This document shows positions 6,454-14,996 of a stretch of 64,000 bases of DNA, one piece after another. Each line of letters opens with the position of its first letter. The stretch's first letter is position 1. The position numbers and the translations under genes were made by a program. The DNA is from Marinobacterium litorale DSM 23545 (GTDB lineage: Bacteria > Pseudomonadota > Gammaproteobacteria > Pseudomonadales > Balneatricaceae), in NCBI RefSeq assembly GCF_000428985.1, contig NZ_AUAZ01000021.1:1-64000 (forward strand), given 5' to 3'. Below the pieces are notes generated by a model. That model was given only the letters and a program-made list of their open reading frames with translations. It searched no databases and was not told where the DNA came from.

Positions 6454-6613
6454 GTGCGCTGATGACTTTCTGTTCAAGGTAACCGAGAAGACCGGTGAGG
6501 CCTGGACAGAATCAGCTATCAAGTGGCGGTCTCAGTACAAGGCATGCGCTGAGCGACATAACGGGCTGGTCAATGTGATCAAGAGCGATCCCAGCAACAC
6601 CAACGATAAATAG
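6317..6613 (+). CDS. Outer-membrane spanin lipoprotein (Rz1-like), overlapping Rz
   Basis: This gene encodes 98 residues. The start ATG at 6317 lies inside Rz in a different frame, and the gene ends 160 bases past Rz. The signal peptide SLIALCISLSVLMMTGC ends in a lipobox-like MTGC with Cys at residue 28. The mature part has two Cys residues and a short helical domain. Overlapping Rz/Rz1 genes are a hallmark of spanins. An earlier in-frame start at 6275 would bury the signal peptide, so it was not used. Confidence 0.8.
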   Translation: MSESSRSGVPKSLIALCISLSVLMMTGCGSSTVSFLKPEQQNLLTKCADDFLFKVTEKTGEAWTESAIKWRSQYKACAERHNGLVNVIKSDPSNTNDK

Positions 6614-6630
6614 AATCCGGGGCAACTCCC

Positions 6631-6644
6631 TAAGGAGGTGATCC
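6631..6644 (+). promoter_or_regulatory. Extreme Shine-Dalgarno, 14-nt match to the 16S 3' end
   Basis: TAAGGAGGTGATCC is a perfect complement of the 3' end of gammaproteobacterial 16S rRNA (GGAUCACCUCCUUA). It lies 6 to 19 bases upstream of a TTG (6650) and about 83 bases upstream of the terS ATG. Natural ribosome sites seldom exceed 6-8 matching bases. Confidence 0.6.
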
Positions 6645-6649
6645 GCGTC

Positions 6650-6814
6650 TTGACTGGTAGGAAAGACTATCTGACTGCCGTGAAAGCGCGGCTCCGTATT
6701 AATCAGCCGCCCGAAGAGGGGCCGCGATGGCACGAGCAGCACGAGATAAAACCACAGGCTGTACTGACAGAGAAGAGGTCTTCTGTCAGGCAATCGCCTA
6801 TGACCCAGAGCTAA
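6650..6814 (+). CDS. Possible 54-residue leader ORF overlapping terS
   Basis: A TTG-started frame (MTGRKDYLTAVKARLRI...) follows the extreme ribosome site and overlaps the first 88 bases of terS in another frame. It could be a real small protein or a translated leader that opens or tunes terS initiation. No family is recognised. Confidence 0.3.
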   Translation: MTGRKDYLTAVKARLRINQPPEEGPRWHEQHEIKPQAVLTEKRSSVRQSPMTQS

Positions 6815-7299
6815 ATGATAGCGACGCCTATCGTCAGGCTTACAACACTGAGCGCATGAAGCCTGAGACGGTAAACAACAAGGCATACGCACTCAAAAAT
6901 AAGGCCCATATAGGGGCGAGAATTGCGGTGTTGCGTGAAGAGCGCTGCAAGCGTACCCAAATCGATGCGGATTACGTCCTGCAACGACACCGTGAGATCG
7001 ATGAGATGGATGTTATCGACATCATGGATGATGACGGCGGCCTGCTACCTGTTCGTCAGTGGCCAAAAGTATGGCGCCAATTCATATCAGGCATGGATGT
7101 ATCCGAGCTGTTTGATGGTCGTGGCGACGAGAAAGCCATCGTTGGCGTTATGAAGAAAATCAAATGGCCCGACAAGATCAGAAACCTTGAGTTGATGGGT
7201 AAACATGTCGATGTTCAGGCCTACAAGGAGAAGTTGGAACACGGCGGCTCTCTTGAGGTAACGGAGGTCCGCAGAACTATTGTTGATCCAAAATCCTGA
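6727..7299 (+). CDS. Terminase small subunit
   Basis: This 190-residue protein resembles the Terminase_2 small subunit family. The N-terminal part (about 12-75) is the DNA-recognition domain, with EEVFCQAIAYDPELNDSDAYRQAY and a SxA-type helical pattern. The middle (about 85-150) is the oligomerisation region. It binds the packaging site and hands DNA to the large subunit, whose ATG lies in its stop region with a 1-base overlap. The ribosome site at 6716-6722 is weak, which makes the strong upstream site at 6631 notable. Confidence 0.8.
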   Translation: MARAARDKTTGCTDREEVFCQAIAYDPELNDSDAYRQAYNTERMKPETVNNKAYALKNKAHIGARIAVLREERCKRTQIDADYVLQRHREIDEMDVIDIMDDDGGLLPVRQWPKVWRQFISGMDVSELFDGRGDEKAIVGVMKKIKWPDKIRNLELMGKHVDVQAYKEKLEHGGSLEVTEVRRTIVDPKS

Positions 7300-8597
7300 T
7301 GGCCTCGCTTGATATACCGACAGCTCGGGTATTTGTCCCGCTGCTCGAGCCAGCCCGATACAAAGGGGCATGGGGCGGGCGCGGTTCTGGCAAGTCGCAC
7401 TTCTTCGCGGAACTGCTGGTAGAGGAGGCGATACGCCGCCAAGGGCTTCGTGCAGTCTGTATCCGTGAAGTCCAGAAGTCGCTCAAGGAGTCAGCTAAGA
7501 AACTGATCGAGGATAAAATACAGCAGCATGGAGTCGGCGCTGGTTTTGAGATCCTGAACGATCAGATTAAAACGCCAGGCGGCGGAGTGGTGATTTTCCA
7601 GGGCATGCAGGACCACACGGCTGAGTCGATCAAGTCGCTTGAGGGCTTTGATGTGGCCTGGGTGGAGGAGGCGCAAACTCTCTCTGCCACATCGCTCAAG
7701 CTGCTGCGACCAACCATCCGTAAGGAAGGGTCGGAGCTCTGGTTTAGCTGGAACCCGAGGCGCCATGTTGACCCGGTGGATGAACTGCTTCGGTCAAAAC
7801 AGCCTACCAATGCGGTAGTGGTGCGAGCCAACTGGTCGGACAACCCCTGGTTTCCGGCTGTTCTGGAGCAAGAACGCCAAGACTGTCTGAATACCGAGCC
7901 TGATCAGTACGACCATATTTGGGAGGGTGGTTATATCCGGGTTGCCACTGGCGCCTATTTCGCAAAACACATCGCCGAAGCACGGCTGCAGAAGCGAATA
8001 GGGCGCGTTCCGCGTGACCCATACCTGCCGGTCAAGCTGTTTTGTGATATCGGCGGAACCGGAGCCAAGTCGGACGCATTTTCAATTTGGGCGGCTCAGT
8101 TTGTGGGCCATGAAATCCGGGTGCTCAACTACTACGAAGCGGTGGGCCAGGAGCTAGGGCATCATCTTGCCTGGATGCGGCAGCAGGGGTATGGCCCAGA
8201 GAATGCCGAAATCGTCCTGCCGCACGACGGTAGACAGCACGACAAGGTCTACAAAGTGTCCTATCAGTCTGCGTTCAAACAGGCAGGATATAAGGTAACG
8301 GTCGTTCCTAATCAGGGCGCAGGAGCTGCTGCCGCCCGTATCGAAGAGGTGCGCAAGCGCTTCCCATCTATTTGGATCAACGAAGACACCTGTGGTCCTG
8401 GGCTGGATGCTCTGGGGTGGTATCACGAAAAGCGGGACGAGAGTCGAGGTATAGGCCTCGGTCCTGAGCACGACTGGTCAAGCCACGGTGCAGATGCATT
8501 CGGCCTGATGTGCGTGGCCTATAAACCCCCAACAACAACCGCCAAACAGCTCAAATACAAAATCCGCCGCCCACGCGACAGATCAATAGGGTATTAA
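7299..8597 (+). CDS. Terminase large subunit, PBSX/Terminase_3 type
   Basis: This 432-residue packaging motor is of normal length. Walker A GGRGSGKS lies at about 26-33, and the Walker B plus catalytic Glu region is FDVAWVEEAQ at about 118-127. The SWNP coupling-type motif is LWFSWNPR. The C-terminal RNase H-like nuclease has acidic residues at LFCDIGGTGAKSDAF and near the end (WSSHGADAFGL). It translocates DNA into the capsid through the portal and cuts it. Confidence 0.9.
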   Translation: MASLDIPTARVFVPLLEPARYKGAWGGRGSGKSHFFAELLVEEAIRRQGLRAVCIREVQKSLKESAKKLIEDKIQQHGVGAGFEILNDQIKTPGGGVVIFQGMQDHTAESIKSLEGFDVAWVEEAQTLSATSLKLLRPTIRKEGSELWFSWNPRRHVDPVDELLRSKQPTNAVVVRANWSDNPWFPAVLEQERQDCLNTEPDQYDHIWEGGYIRVATGAYFAKHIAEARLQKRIGRVPRDPYLPVKLFCDIGGTGAKSDAFSIWAAQFVGHEIRVLNYYEAVGQELGHHLAWMRQQGYGPENAEIVLPHDGRQHDKVYKVSYQSAFKQAGYKVTVVPNQGAGAAAARIEEVRKRFPSIWINEDTCGPGLDALGWYHEKRDESRGIGLGPEHDWSSHGADAFGLMCVAYKPPTTTAKQLKYKIRRPRDRSIGY

Positions 8598-8600
8598 TCC

Positions 8601-8972
8601 ATGACAACGATCGATCCGACAGTCACTCAAGAGGGTGACGGCAGTATCCGGAAATATGAATTTGTAGAGCTCACCACTACCAATGATGATGGCGCACCAA
8701 TCGCATTGGGGGCGTGGTGCGACTGCTCCATCCAGGTGACAGGTACGTTCGGCACTGGAGGAACGCTGTCCTGGGAGGGAAGTAATGATGGCGGTACGAC
8801 CTGGGCAACACTGAACGATGTCAACGGTACAGCATTGGATATCCAGTCCGCTGGCGTTGAACACTGCCAGGTGCCTGCTGAGCTTGTCCGCCCGCACATC
8901 ACCGCTGGAGATGGCAGTACTGACCTGGATGTCACAGTGATTTGTCACCGCCCAACCGGCATGAGGCAGTAA
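8601..8972 (+). CDS. Phage protein, possibly a decoration protein
   Basis: This 123-residue protein starts three bases after terL and ends three bases before the portal gene. It is predicted to be mostly beta strands, with Gly/Thr-rich turns (VTGTFGTGGTLSWEGSNDGGTTWATL). The pattern resembles small beta-sandwich virion proteins, but no family is recognised. Confidence 0.6.
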   Translation: MTTIDPTVTQEGDGSIRKYEFVELTTTNDDGAPIALGAWCDCSIQVTGTFGTGGTLSWEGSNDGGTTWATLNDVNGTALDIQSAGVEHCQVPAELVRPHITAGDGSTDLDVTVICHRPTGMRQ

Positions 8973-8975
8973 CGG

Positions 8976-11327
8976 ATGTTGGGTAATGAACTCCTAAAGC
9001 TCTCCGATGACGAACTGGCGGATCTGCTGTCCGGGCTGCCGGATGATGAGATCGACCAGATCAAGGAGCAGATTGAGAGCGCGAAAGAAGAGCAAATAGC
9101 GCGGCTGGATGCGCTGGGCGCCACGCTGGCCCAGCGTCGCTCTGAGGCGATCTCTGGCCGTGCAGGTAGCGGCATTGAAGATGAATGGCTGGAGGATGAG
9201 GAGTTTTACGAAGGTATCGACGATGCCAACCGGGGGGAGATGGCCGCATGGTCCAGCAAGCCACCGGGGCGCGAGGTGGGTGACGAGGATGAGGACACCA
9301 GCTCTACGATATTCCTGAATATCACTGCCCCGTATTGTGATGCAGCCAGCGCAAGTCTCGCGGACATGCTGTTGCCGACTGACGATAGCGCTTGGCAGAT
9401 AGCCCCGACGCCGATACCGGAACTGGTTCCGTTTGAAGATGGCAAGATCCCTGACAACATCCTGAGTAGCATCCAGAGCGAGGCGAGACAGCAGCCGAAC
9501 CCGGAGGCTTATGTAGCCACCAAGCAGGCCGAGGTACAGCAGGTTGCTAAGCAAACAATCGCTGCAGCTAAGAGCAAGGCTGAGAAGGCGCAGAAGCGCA
9601 TTGAGGACTGGCAGGTCGAGAGTAACTACCATGCTGAAGTGCGCAGCGTCATTGAGGACTCTGCCAAAATCGGTAGCGGCGTTCTAAAGGGGCCAATACC
9701 TGTTAAGCGCAAGCAGATGGCGTTCACAGAAGGCGCCCTGATTATTCAGGAGGAGATCAAACCGGGCTCAAAGCGTATCGATTGTTGGAATTTCTACCCT
9801 GACCCTGGGTGTGGCGAGAACATCCATAACGGCTCCTATACGTTTGAGCGCGACGACATCACCTCGCGTCAATTGCGGGAATTGATCGGAACGCCTGATT
9901 ATATCGAAAGCCAGATTCTGGCGGTGCTGGATGAAGGCCCAACGCAGGCCGAGAAGGAGTACAAGCCTGAAGTTGGCGATATGAAGCGCCGCGACACGAA
10001 GAACCTGTTTGAGATCTGGTACTTCTACGGCGAAATAACCAGAGAGGATATGGAGGCGGCAGGCTGCGAGTGTGAGCATGATGTAGTACCCGCGCAGATC
10101 ACAATGGTGAATAACCGTGTGATCAAGGCCACGCTTAACCCGCTGGATACCGGCGATTTCCCCTATGACATCATGGTATGGAAGCGCCGCAAGGGGTTGC
10201 CATGGGGAACAGGGGTGGCCCGCCAGATTCGAACGCCGCAGCGGATGATCAATGGCGCAGGGCGTAACTTGATGGATAACGCCGGTCTGGCAGGCGGGCC
10301 GATGTGGTACTTCAAGCAAGGCGTCTTGGAGCCTATCGATGGCGTGGCCGAACTGGCGCCGCGTAAGGGCTGGATCGCCGGCGAAGATGCAGAGCTTGAC
10401 CACCTGCAAAACGCCTTCGGTTATTTCAAGCTCGATATGATGGTGAATGAGCTTCAGGCGATAATCCATCTGGGGCTAAAGATGGCTGAAGATGTCACCG
10501 GTATGCCGATGATCATGCAAGGCCAAATGGGTGCTCAGAAGCTGGACACTCTGGGCCAGACGCAGATCCTCAACAATAACGCCAATATCGTGCGCCGCCG
10601 TATTGCTCGCCTGTTCGATGACCTGGTAACTGAGCCGCATATTCGTCGTTACTACGCCTATCTGCTTCAGTACGGCAAGGATGAGGAGAAAGGTGAGTTC
10701 ATCATTGACGCCAGAGGTTCGAGCAACCTGGTTGAGCGTACTATCGAGAAAGAGAAGACTGGTCAGTGGTTGCAACTCTCGTTGAATCCGGCATTCGGCA
10801 TGGATCCGAAAAAGGTGGCCTGGGAGATGATGCGGGCTGACAAGCTCGATCCGAAAGCATTTGAATACGACGACGAGAAGTGGCAGCAGATTGTTGCGAA
10901 CCTGGCTAACCCTCAGCAGAACGACCCGCGCGCCGAAATCGCCCAAATGAATGCGCAGCTGAAGATGGCTATCGAACAGATGAAGCAAAAAGGGGATGCG
11001 GACAGTCAGCAGCGTGAACATGCCCATGATGAGCGGATGAAGGCCGCCGATCTTCAGTCTAAGGAGCGCATTGCGCAGCTTCAGGCAGGTATTGAGCAGG
11101 CAGTGACACAGTTCCAGGGTGATCTGGAAAAGCAGTTGGCTGAGATGAAGTATCAGGGTGATAAGGATCTGCAGTTCGACAAATTGAAGACGAGCCTGAA
11201 CGAAACAGTCATGCGACTCACAACCCAGAAAGAACTATCCGCTCAGCGAGCTCCGGCAAGCATGATGCCTAAGCCACCTACCGAACCCGCAGGACGGGCA
11301 CGACCCGGAATGAGTTATCAGCAATGA
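8976..11327 (+). CDS. Portal protein
   Basis: This 783-residue protein is long, in the size class of podophage portals. It occupies the usual place after the terminase. The N-terminal third is acidic and helical. The centre holds PYDIMVWKRRKGLPWGTGVARQIRTPQRMINGAGRNLMDNAGLAGG, the conserved wing/clip region of this portal family. The last 150 residues are a Gln- and Lys-rich coiled coil ending in a Pro-rich tail (SMMPKPPTEPAG). It forms the dodecameric DNA entry ring that contacts terminase and adaptor. Confidence 0.85.
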   Translation: MLGNELLKLSDDELADLLSGLPDDEIDQIKEQIESAKEEQIARLDALGATLAQRRSEAISGRAGSGIEDEWLEDEEFYEGIDDANRGEMAAWSSKPPGREVGDEDEDTSSTIFLNITAPYCDAASASLADMLLPTDDSAWQIAPTPIPELVPFEDGKIPDNILSSIQSEARQQPNPEAYVATKQAEVQQVAKQTIAAAKSKAEKAQKRIEDWQVESNYHAEVRSVIEDSAKIGSGVLKGPIPVKRKQMAFTEGALIIQEEIKPGSKRIDCWNFYPDPGCGENIHNGSYTFERDDITSRQLRELIGTPDYIESQILAVLDEGPTQAEKEYKPEVGDMKRRDTKNLFEIWYFYGEITREDMEAAGCECEHDVVPAQITMVNNRVIKATLNPLDTGDFPYDIMVWKRRKGLPWGTGVARQIRTPQRMINGAGRNLMDNAGLAGGPMWYFKQGVLEPIDGVAELAPRKGWIAGEDAELDHLQNAFGYFKLDMMVNELQAIIHLGLKMAEDVTGMPMIMQGQMGAQKLDTLGQTQILNNNANIVRRRIARLFDDLVTEPHIRRYYAYLLQYGKDEEKGEFIIDARGSSNLVERTIEKEKTGQWLQLSLNPAFGMDPKKVAWEMMRADKLDPKAFEYDDEKWQQIVANLANPQQNDPRAEIAQMNAQLKMAIEQMKQKGDADSQQREHAHDERMKAADLQSKERIAQLQAGIEQAVTQFQGDLEKQLAEMKYQGDKDLQFDKLKTSLNETVMRLTTQKELSAQRAPASMMPKPPTEPAGRARPGMSYQQ

Positions 11328-11560
11328 TCCTACAAGCGAACGGGAAACCGATTCCCTACAAAACGATCGAGACGGCCGCCCAAGCGGTCGTTTTTATTTC
11401 CACTGACGGAAATCACTGGGCGCCAGTAGCGCCAGATGACGTGCCGGACAGTCTGAAGCACCCGGATAACATGGGGCTGATGATGGCCGGTGAGATTTTG
11501 GAACTGGCTAACGGCTGCCTCTATAAGGCCGAAAAGGTTTCAGATGTACCAGTTCAGTGA
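11324..11560 (+). CDS. Small phage virion-region protein
   Basis: This gene encodes 78 residues and overlaps the portal stop by 4 bases (ATGA). A terminator-like element occurs within the gene at about 11369-11396 (GACGGCCGC / GCGGTCGTT with a T run), with an imperfect stem. The protein has no recognised family. Confidence 0.55.
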   Translation: MILQANGKPIPYKTIETAAQAVVFISTDGNHWAPVAPDDVPDSLKHPDNMGLMMAGEILELANGCLYKAEKVSDVPVQ

Positions 11561-11768
11561 TGTGGATCGGGGTCAGCCCTGGTTTAAGCGGCTACAGGAA
11601 CAAGTAAACGAACGACTGCAATCGCTACGGGAGCAGAATGACAGGTCAACTGATATGGAATCGACCGGCCTGCTGCGCGGACAAATTGCAGAAGTAAAAC
11701 GCCTTCTCAAAGCGATGGAATCAACAGAAACCACAAACAGCGCGCAAAGACGCAATCCGTATAACTAA
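11544..11768 (+). CDS. Small coiled-coil phage protein
   Basis: This gene encodes 74 residues (MYQFSDVDRGQPWFKRLQEQ...). The start ATG at 11544 lies 17 bases inside the previous gene, and an earlier in-frame start would overlap it more. The sequence is a charged helix with coiled-coil spacing (VNERLQSLREQNDRST, GQIAEVKRLLKAMEST). It may be a head-assembly accessory or part of the scaffolding. No family is recognised. Confidence 0.5.
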   Translation: MYQFSDVDRGQPWFKRLQEQVNERLQSLREQNDRSTDMESTGLLRGQIAEVKRLLKAMESTETTNSAQRRNPYN

Positions 11769-11805
11769 CGGTAATAGCTGAATAGCCTGTCGAGAGGACA
11801 CGCGA

Positions 11806-12714
11806 ATGACAACCGAAGTGCAGCAGGATCAAGAATTAACCCCGGATCAGATGGCCGAGCAGGAGGAACGCGACTTCCTTGCTGCAACGAAGGGCGAGTC
11901 TGATCCAGAGCCAGAATCCACCTCGGCGCCTAAAGATGGCGCTGCCGACCCGGGCGAGGGAGATGATAATGACGATCTCCCGCTGGCGGCTGAAGGAGAT
12001 GGCGATATCGATCTATCATCACTACCACCGAGCGTTGTTGAAAAGCTCGAAGCACAGATGATGGAAAAACTTGCACCCCAGATCGAGCAGCGCTTGTCTG
12101 GGCGGATTCGTAACATCGAGGGCCATATTGGCGGCCTCAAGCACAACCTGCAACAACTCTCGACCGCCGCCAAGGCCGCCGAGCAGCAGGGCGCAGAGGC
12201 CCCCGACGGTCACCAGATGCGCGAAGCCATGCAAAGCGGCGAGAAGATGGCGCGACTAAAGGAAGATTTCCCTGAGTTTGCGGATGCGCTCGAGGAGATG
12301 TTTTCAGGTATCGCCACTCAGATGCCGCAAGTGGACGTGAGCTCAATCAACCAGCGCATCGATCAAACAGCACAAACGATGCCTCAGTTGATGAACCGAG
12401 CGCGTCAAATGGCTCGGCTGGATAACGCCCACCCAGAGTGGGAGTCCACTATTCAGTCAGAGCGGTACCTTAACTGGCTAAGTAATCAACCCCCCGAAAC
12501 CCAGGCTCTCACTCATAGTGAGAATGCTGCCGACGCAATCAAGGTGCTCGACGCTTACGCAGAAAGCATGAAACCTGCCTCGGACCCTGATCTGACCGCT
12601 CAACGCCGCCAGAACCGCCTGGAAAGCGCTGTATCGCCCACAGATGGACGCTCAGCGCAGCGACGCCAACCCAAAACCGAACATGAAGAGTTCTTAGCAG
12701 CCTTCAACGGATAA
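11806..12714 (+). CDS. Capsid scaffolding protein
   Basis: This 302-residue protein sits directly before the major capsid gene. It is very acidic at the N terminus (residues 1-75, runs of Glu, Asp, Ser, Pro), helical in the centre (VEKLEAQMMEKLAPQIEQRL, KHNLQQLSTAAKAAEQQ), and basic at the C terminus. This is the usual profile of internal scaffolds, whose basic end binds the capsid protein. No protease domain is visible. Confidence 0.7.
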   Translation: MTTEVQQDQELTPDQMAEQEERDFLAATKGESDPEPESTSAPKDGAADPGEGDDNDDLPLAAEGDGDIDLSSLPPSVVEKLEAQMMEKLAPQIEQRLSGRIRNIEGHIGGLKHNLQQLSTAAKAAEQQGAEAPDGHQMREAMQSGEKMARLKEDFPEFADALEEMFSGIATQMPQVDVSSINQRIDQTAQTMPQLMNRARQMARLDNAHPEWESTIQSERYLNWLSNQPPETQALTHSENAADAIKVLDAYAESMKPASDPDLTAQRRQNRLESAVSPTDGRSAQRRQPKTEHEEFLAAFNG

Positions 12715-12732
12715 CGGATCAGGAGCAATATC

Positions 12733-13770
12733 ATGTCTCAGAAATACAATACGGCGACTCCCCGCGTCGGAAAACTCAAAGGGGAAATTCTCAAGCATGC
12801 GGTGCCGGTGACCTGCCTCGGCATCTCCGGAGACCAGAAGAAGATGGCAAAAAACCAGAGCGACACCGTTGTGTATCGCCGCTGGTTGCCGAAAGGTGGA
12901 GCGACCACAAATGCGAGCACCATCAACCAATGGTCTGTCGAGGCTAATGCGCACATCGTCAGCGAAGGTGTCACGCCGACGGCAGATACCATGGCGCCGC
13001 AGGATATCACCGTCAACATCCAGCAGTACGCCTGCCTGTATAACTACACCGATAAAACCGCCGACCTCTACGAGGACAAGATCCCGGACGAGATGAAGGT
13101 TCAGTGTGGTGAGCGGATGGGCCTGGTGCGCGAGATGATTGACTACGGCGCACTGAAAGGTTGTACGAACAAGTTCTACGCGGGCGGCTCCAGTCGTGCG
13201 ACGGTGGATGAAAAAATCAGTCTGAGTCTGTTGCGTAAGGTGACGCGCTCTATCAAGGGTAATCGCGGCCGCATGGTTACCCGCGTTCTGGGCGCTTCCG
13301 GTGATTACAACACCTCTCCGATTGAAGCTGGTTACCTGGTGTTCGTGCACACCGATGGCGAGAACGATGTGCGCGATCTGCCCGGCTTCACCAAGGTGGC
13401 TGAGTACGGCCAGATGAAGACGATGCATGCCATGGAGATCGGCGCGGTGGAGAACTACCGTTTCGTGGTCTCTCCGGAGCTGGCAGCGATTGCTGATTCT
13501 GGTGCAGCGGTTGGGTCCACGGGCTTGGCTTCAACCAGCGCCTCCAATATCGACGTCTACCCCTTCATTGTGGTGGCGGCCGATGCCTGGGCTAACCTGG
13601 CATTGCGAGGAATGGACTCTCTCGATCCAATCCATATCCCGGCAGACAAGAAGGACAAAAGCGACCCGCTTGGGCAGCGCGGCTACATCGGCGCCAAGTT
13701 CTACAGTGCGGCGTTTATCCAAAATGATGGCTGGATGGCAGTTATCGAGGCGGGCGTTACCGACCTGTAA
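12733..13770 (+). CDS. Major capsid protein (N4gp56 family)
   Basis: This 345-residue protein resembles the N4 gp56 family of HK97-fold capsid proteins. Typical features are a short basic N terminus, TVVYRRWLPKGG, SEGVTPTADTMAPQDITVNIQQY, the YTDKTADLYEDKIPDEMK helix and a C-terminal GYIGAKFYSAAFIQNDGWMAVIEA block. A good ribosome site (CAGGAG) precedes the ATG and a strong terminator follows, fitting a highly expressed gene. Confidence 0.85.
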   Translation: MSQKYNTATPRVGKLKGEILKHAVPVTCLGISGDQKKMAKNQSDTVVYRRWLPKGGATTNASTINQWSVEANAHIVSEGVTPTADTMAPQDITVNIQQYACLYNYTDKTADLYEDKIPDEMKVQCGERMGLVREMIDYGALKGCTNKFYAGGSSRATVDEKISLSLLRKVTRSIKGNRGRMVTRVLGASGDYNTSPIEAGYLVFVHTDGENDVRDLPGFTKVAEYGQMKTMHAMEIGAVENYRFVVSPELAAIADSGAAVGSTGLASTSASNIDVYPFIVVAADAWANLALRGMDSLDPIHIPADKKDKSDPLGQRGYIGAKFYSAAFIQNDGWMAVIEAGVTDL

Positions 13771-13787
13771 ACGACTGACGATCAATA

Positions 13788-13812
13788 AGGGCTGCTCTGG
13801 CAGCCCTTTTTT
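13788..13812 (+). terminator. Intrinsic terminator after the capsid gene
   Basis: AGGGCTGC-TCTG-GCAGCCCT forms a perfect 8-bp stem, followed by six T. It would limit read-through from the abundant capsid mRNA into the genes downstream. Confidence 0.85.
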
Positions 13813-13826
13813 ATGAGGACTTCGAG

Positions 13827-14294
13827 ATGAACAACCTTTCTCATGAGCACTTTGGTGGTACGTTCTGTCTGTCTAAGGCTGGATTGGCTGAGGGCACCAA
13901 CTCCGCAACTATCAAGACCGCTGCTCCGAATGGCGCCGGTATCGACTACTGCATCGATGGCATCCTGTACCACAAAGCTGAAGGTGACAATATCGCCATG
14001 ACGGCATTGGAACAGCAGGCAGACCTGACATCCTGCCTGTATCTGGTGCAGATTAACGCCGCCGGCACCATCTCCCTGAAAAAAGGCACTGAGCGCCTGA
14101 ACGCCGAGATTGCAAATGACCAGTACGCGCTTGAGTGGCCTCGCCCTGATGCAGGCAACTGTCCGATTGGCGGGATTAAAGTCGTCATGGATGGCGGCAC
14201 CTTTACCAGTGGTACCACTGACTTGTCTGGAACCGGTGTGACAGACACGTTCTACGACTTCTTCGCGCCGCCTCCGCAGGGCCTTGCATCCTGA
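13827..14294 (+). CDS. Phage structural protein of unknown function
   Basis: This 155-residue beta-rich protein lies directly after the capsid gene, with its ribosome site in the terminator tail. It has repeated Gly, Thr and Asp turns (MDGGTFTSGTTDLSGTGVTDTFYDFF) and no coiled coil. The position suggests a head or tail virion component. No family is recognised. A GC-rich hairpin GGGGGC/GCCCCC at 14300-14316 follows without a T run. Confidence 0.6.
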   Translation: MNNLSHEHFGGTFCLSKAGLAEGTNSATIKTAAPNGAGIDYCIDGILYHKAEGDNIAMTALEQQADLTSCLYLVQINAAGTISLKKGTERLNAEIANDQYALEWPRPDAGNCPIGGIKVVMDGGTFTSGTTDLSGTGVTDTFYDFFAPPPQGLAS

Positions 14295-14344
14295 TAATAG
14301 GGGGCTGGCCGCCCCCGCATAAATTCCAACTAGAGGGTATTGCC

Positions 14345-14902
14345 ATGAAAACTAACGAGACGATCAGTAATCTGATCATTAAGCGATTCCTACACCTGTG
14401 GTCTCATGCAGCAATTAAGATCCGTGGGGATGATGGAACAGACACTGAAGTGACCATGACAGAGCTTGCTTCACTGGCAACGGCTGATCGTCTTGTATCA
14501 GTGAGTGATGAGGCGGCGTACACAGCCCTTGTGGCGAATAGCGGCAAACCACACACCCTGCCGAACCTGACAGCATCCTGCACCATCTCTCTGCCGGCAG
14601 CAGCGGTAGGGCTTGAGTATGAGTTTATCTATAAAGGGGTTGCAGCGGATGCGCAGAATTGGGTGATCGATACCGGTTCTGATACCAACTTCTTCCTGGG
14701 TGGGCTTGCGCACTTGGATACAGACGCGGGATCTGGCGGCGACGAGGTGGTGCCAATTGCGGGTGATGGCGATAGTAACTCCAAGCTGACCGTGGTCACG
14801 CCAGACGTGGGGACACGCATTAAAGCGATCTGTGACGGGACAAATTGGGTCTTGAGCGGTTATGTCGTTAGCGCAACCGTGCCTTCATTTGCTGATCAAT
14901 AA
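14345..14902 (+). CDS. Phage virion protein of unknown function, beta-rich
   Basis: This gene encodes 185 residues with a ribosome site GAGGG before ATG. Residues about 75-180 read as a beta sandwich (LTASCTISLPAAAVGLEYEFIYKG, WVIDTGSDTNFFLGGLAHL, IKAICDGTNWVLSGYVV). It resembles small phage decoration or appendage proteins, but no family can be named. It is isolated between two terminator-type hairpins. Confidence 0.6.
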   Translation: MKTNETISNLIIKRFLHLWSHAAIKIRGDDGTDTEVTMTELASLATADRLVSVSDEAAYTALVANSGKPHTLPNLTASCTISLPAAAVGLEYEFIYKGVAADAQNWVIDTGSDTNFFLGGLAHLDTDAGSGGDEVVPIAGDGDSNSKLTVVTPDVGTRIKAICDGTNWVLSGYVVSATVPSFADQ

Positions 14903-14948
14903 GTCTGGGCTTCGGCCTCTTTTCTAATTGCGCCTAGCGCACTTCCTT

Positions 14949-14973
14949 GACCTCGCCTCGCGGGGTCTTTTTT
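14949..14973 (+). terminator. Intrinsic terminator in the structural operon
   Basis: GACCTCGC-CTC-GCGGGGTC is an 8-bp stem with one G-T pair, followed by six T (14968-14973). Confidence 0.75.
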
Positions 14974-14996
14974 GGAAGTAATTCGAGGATACCAAT

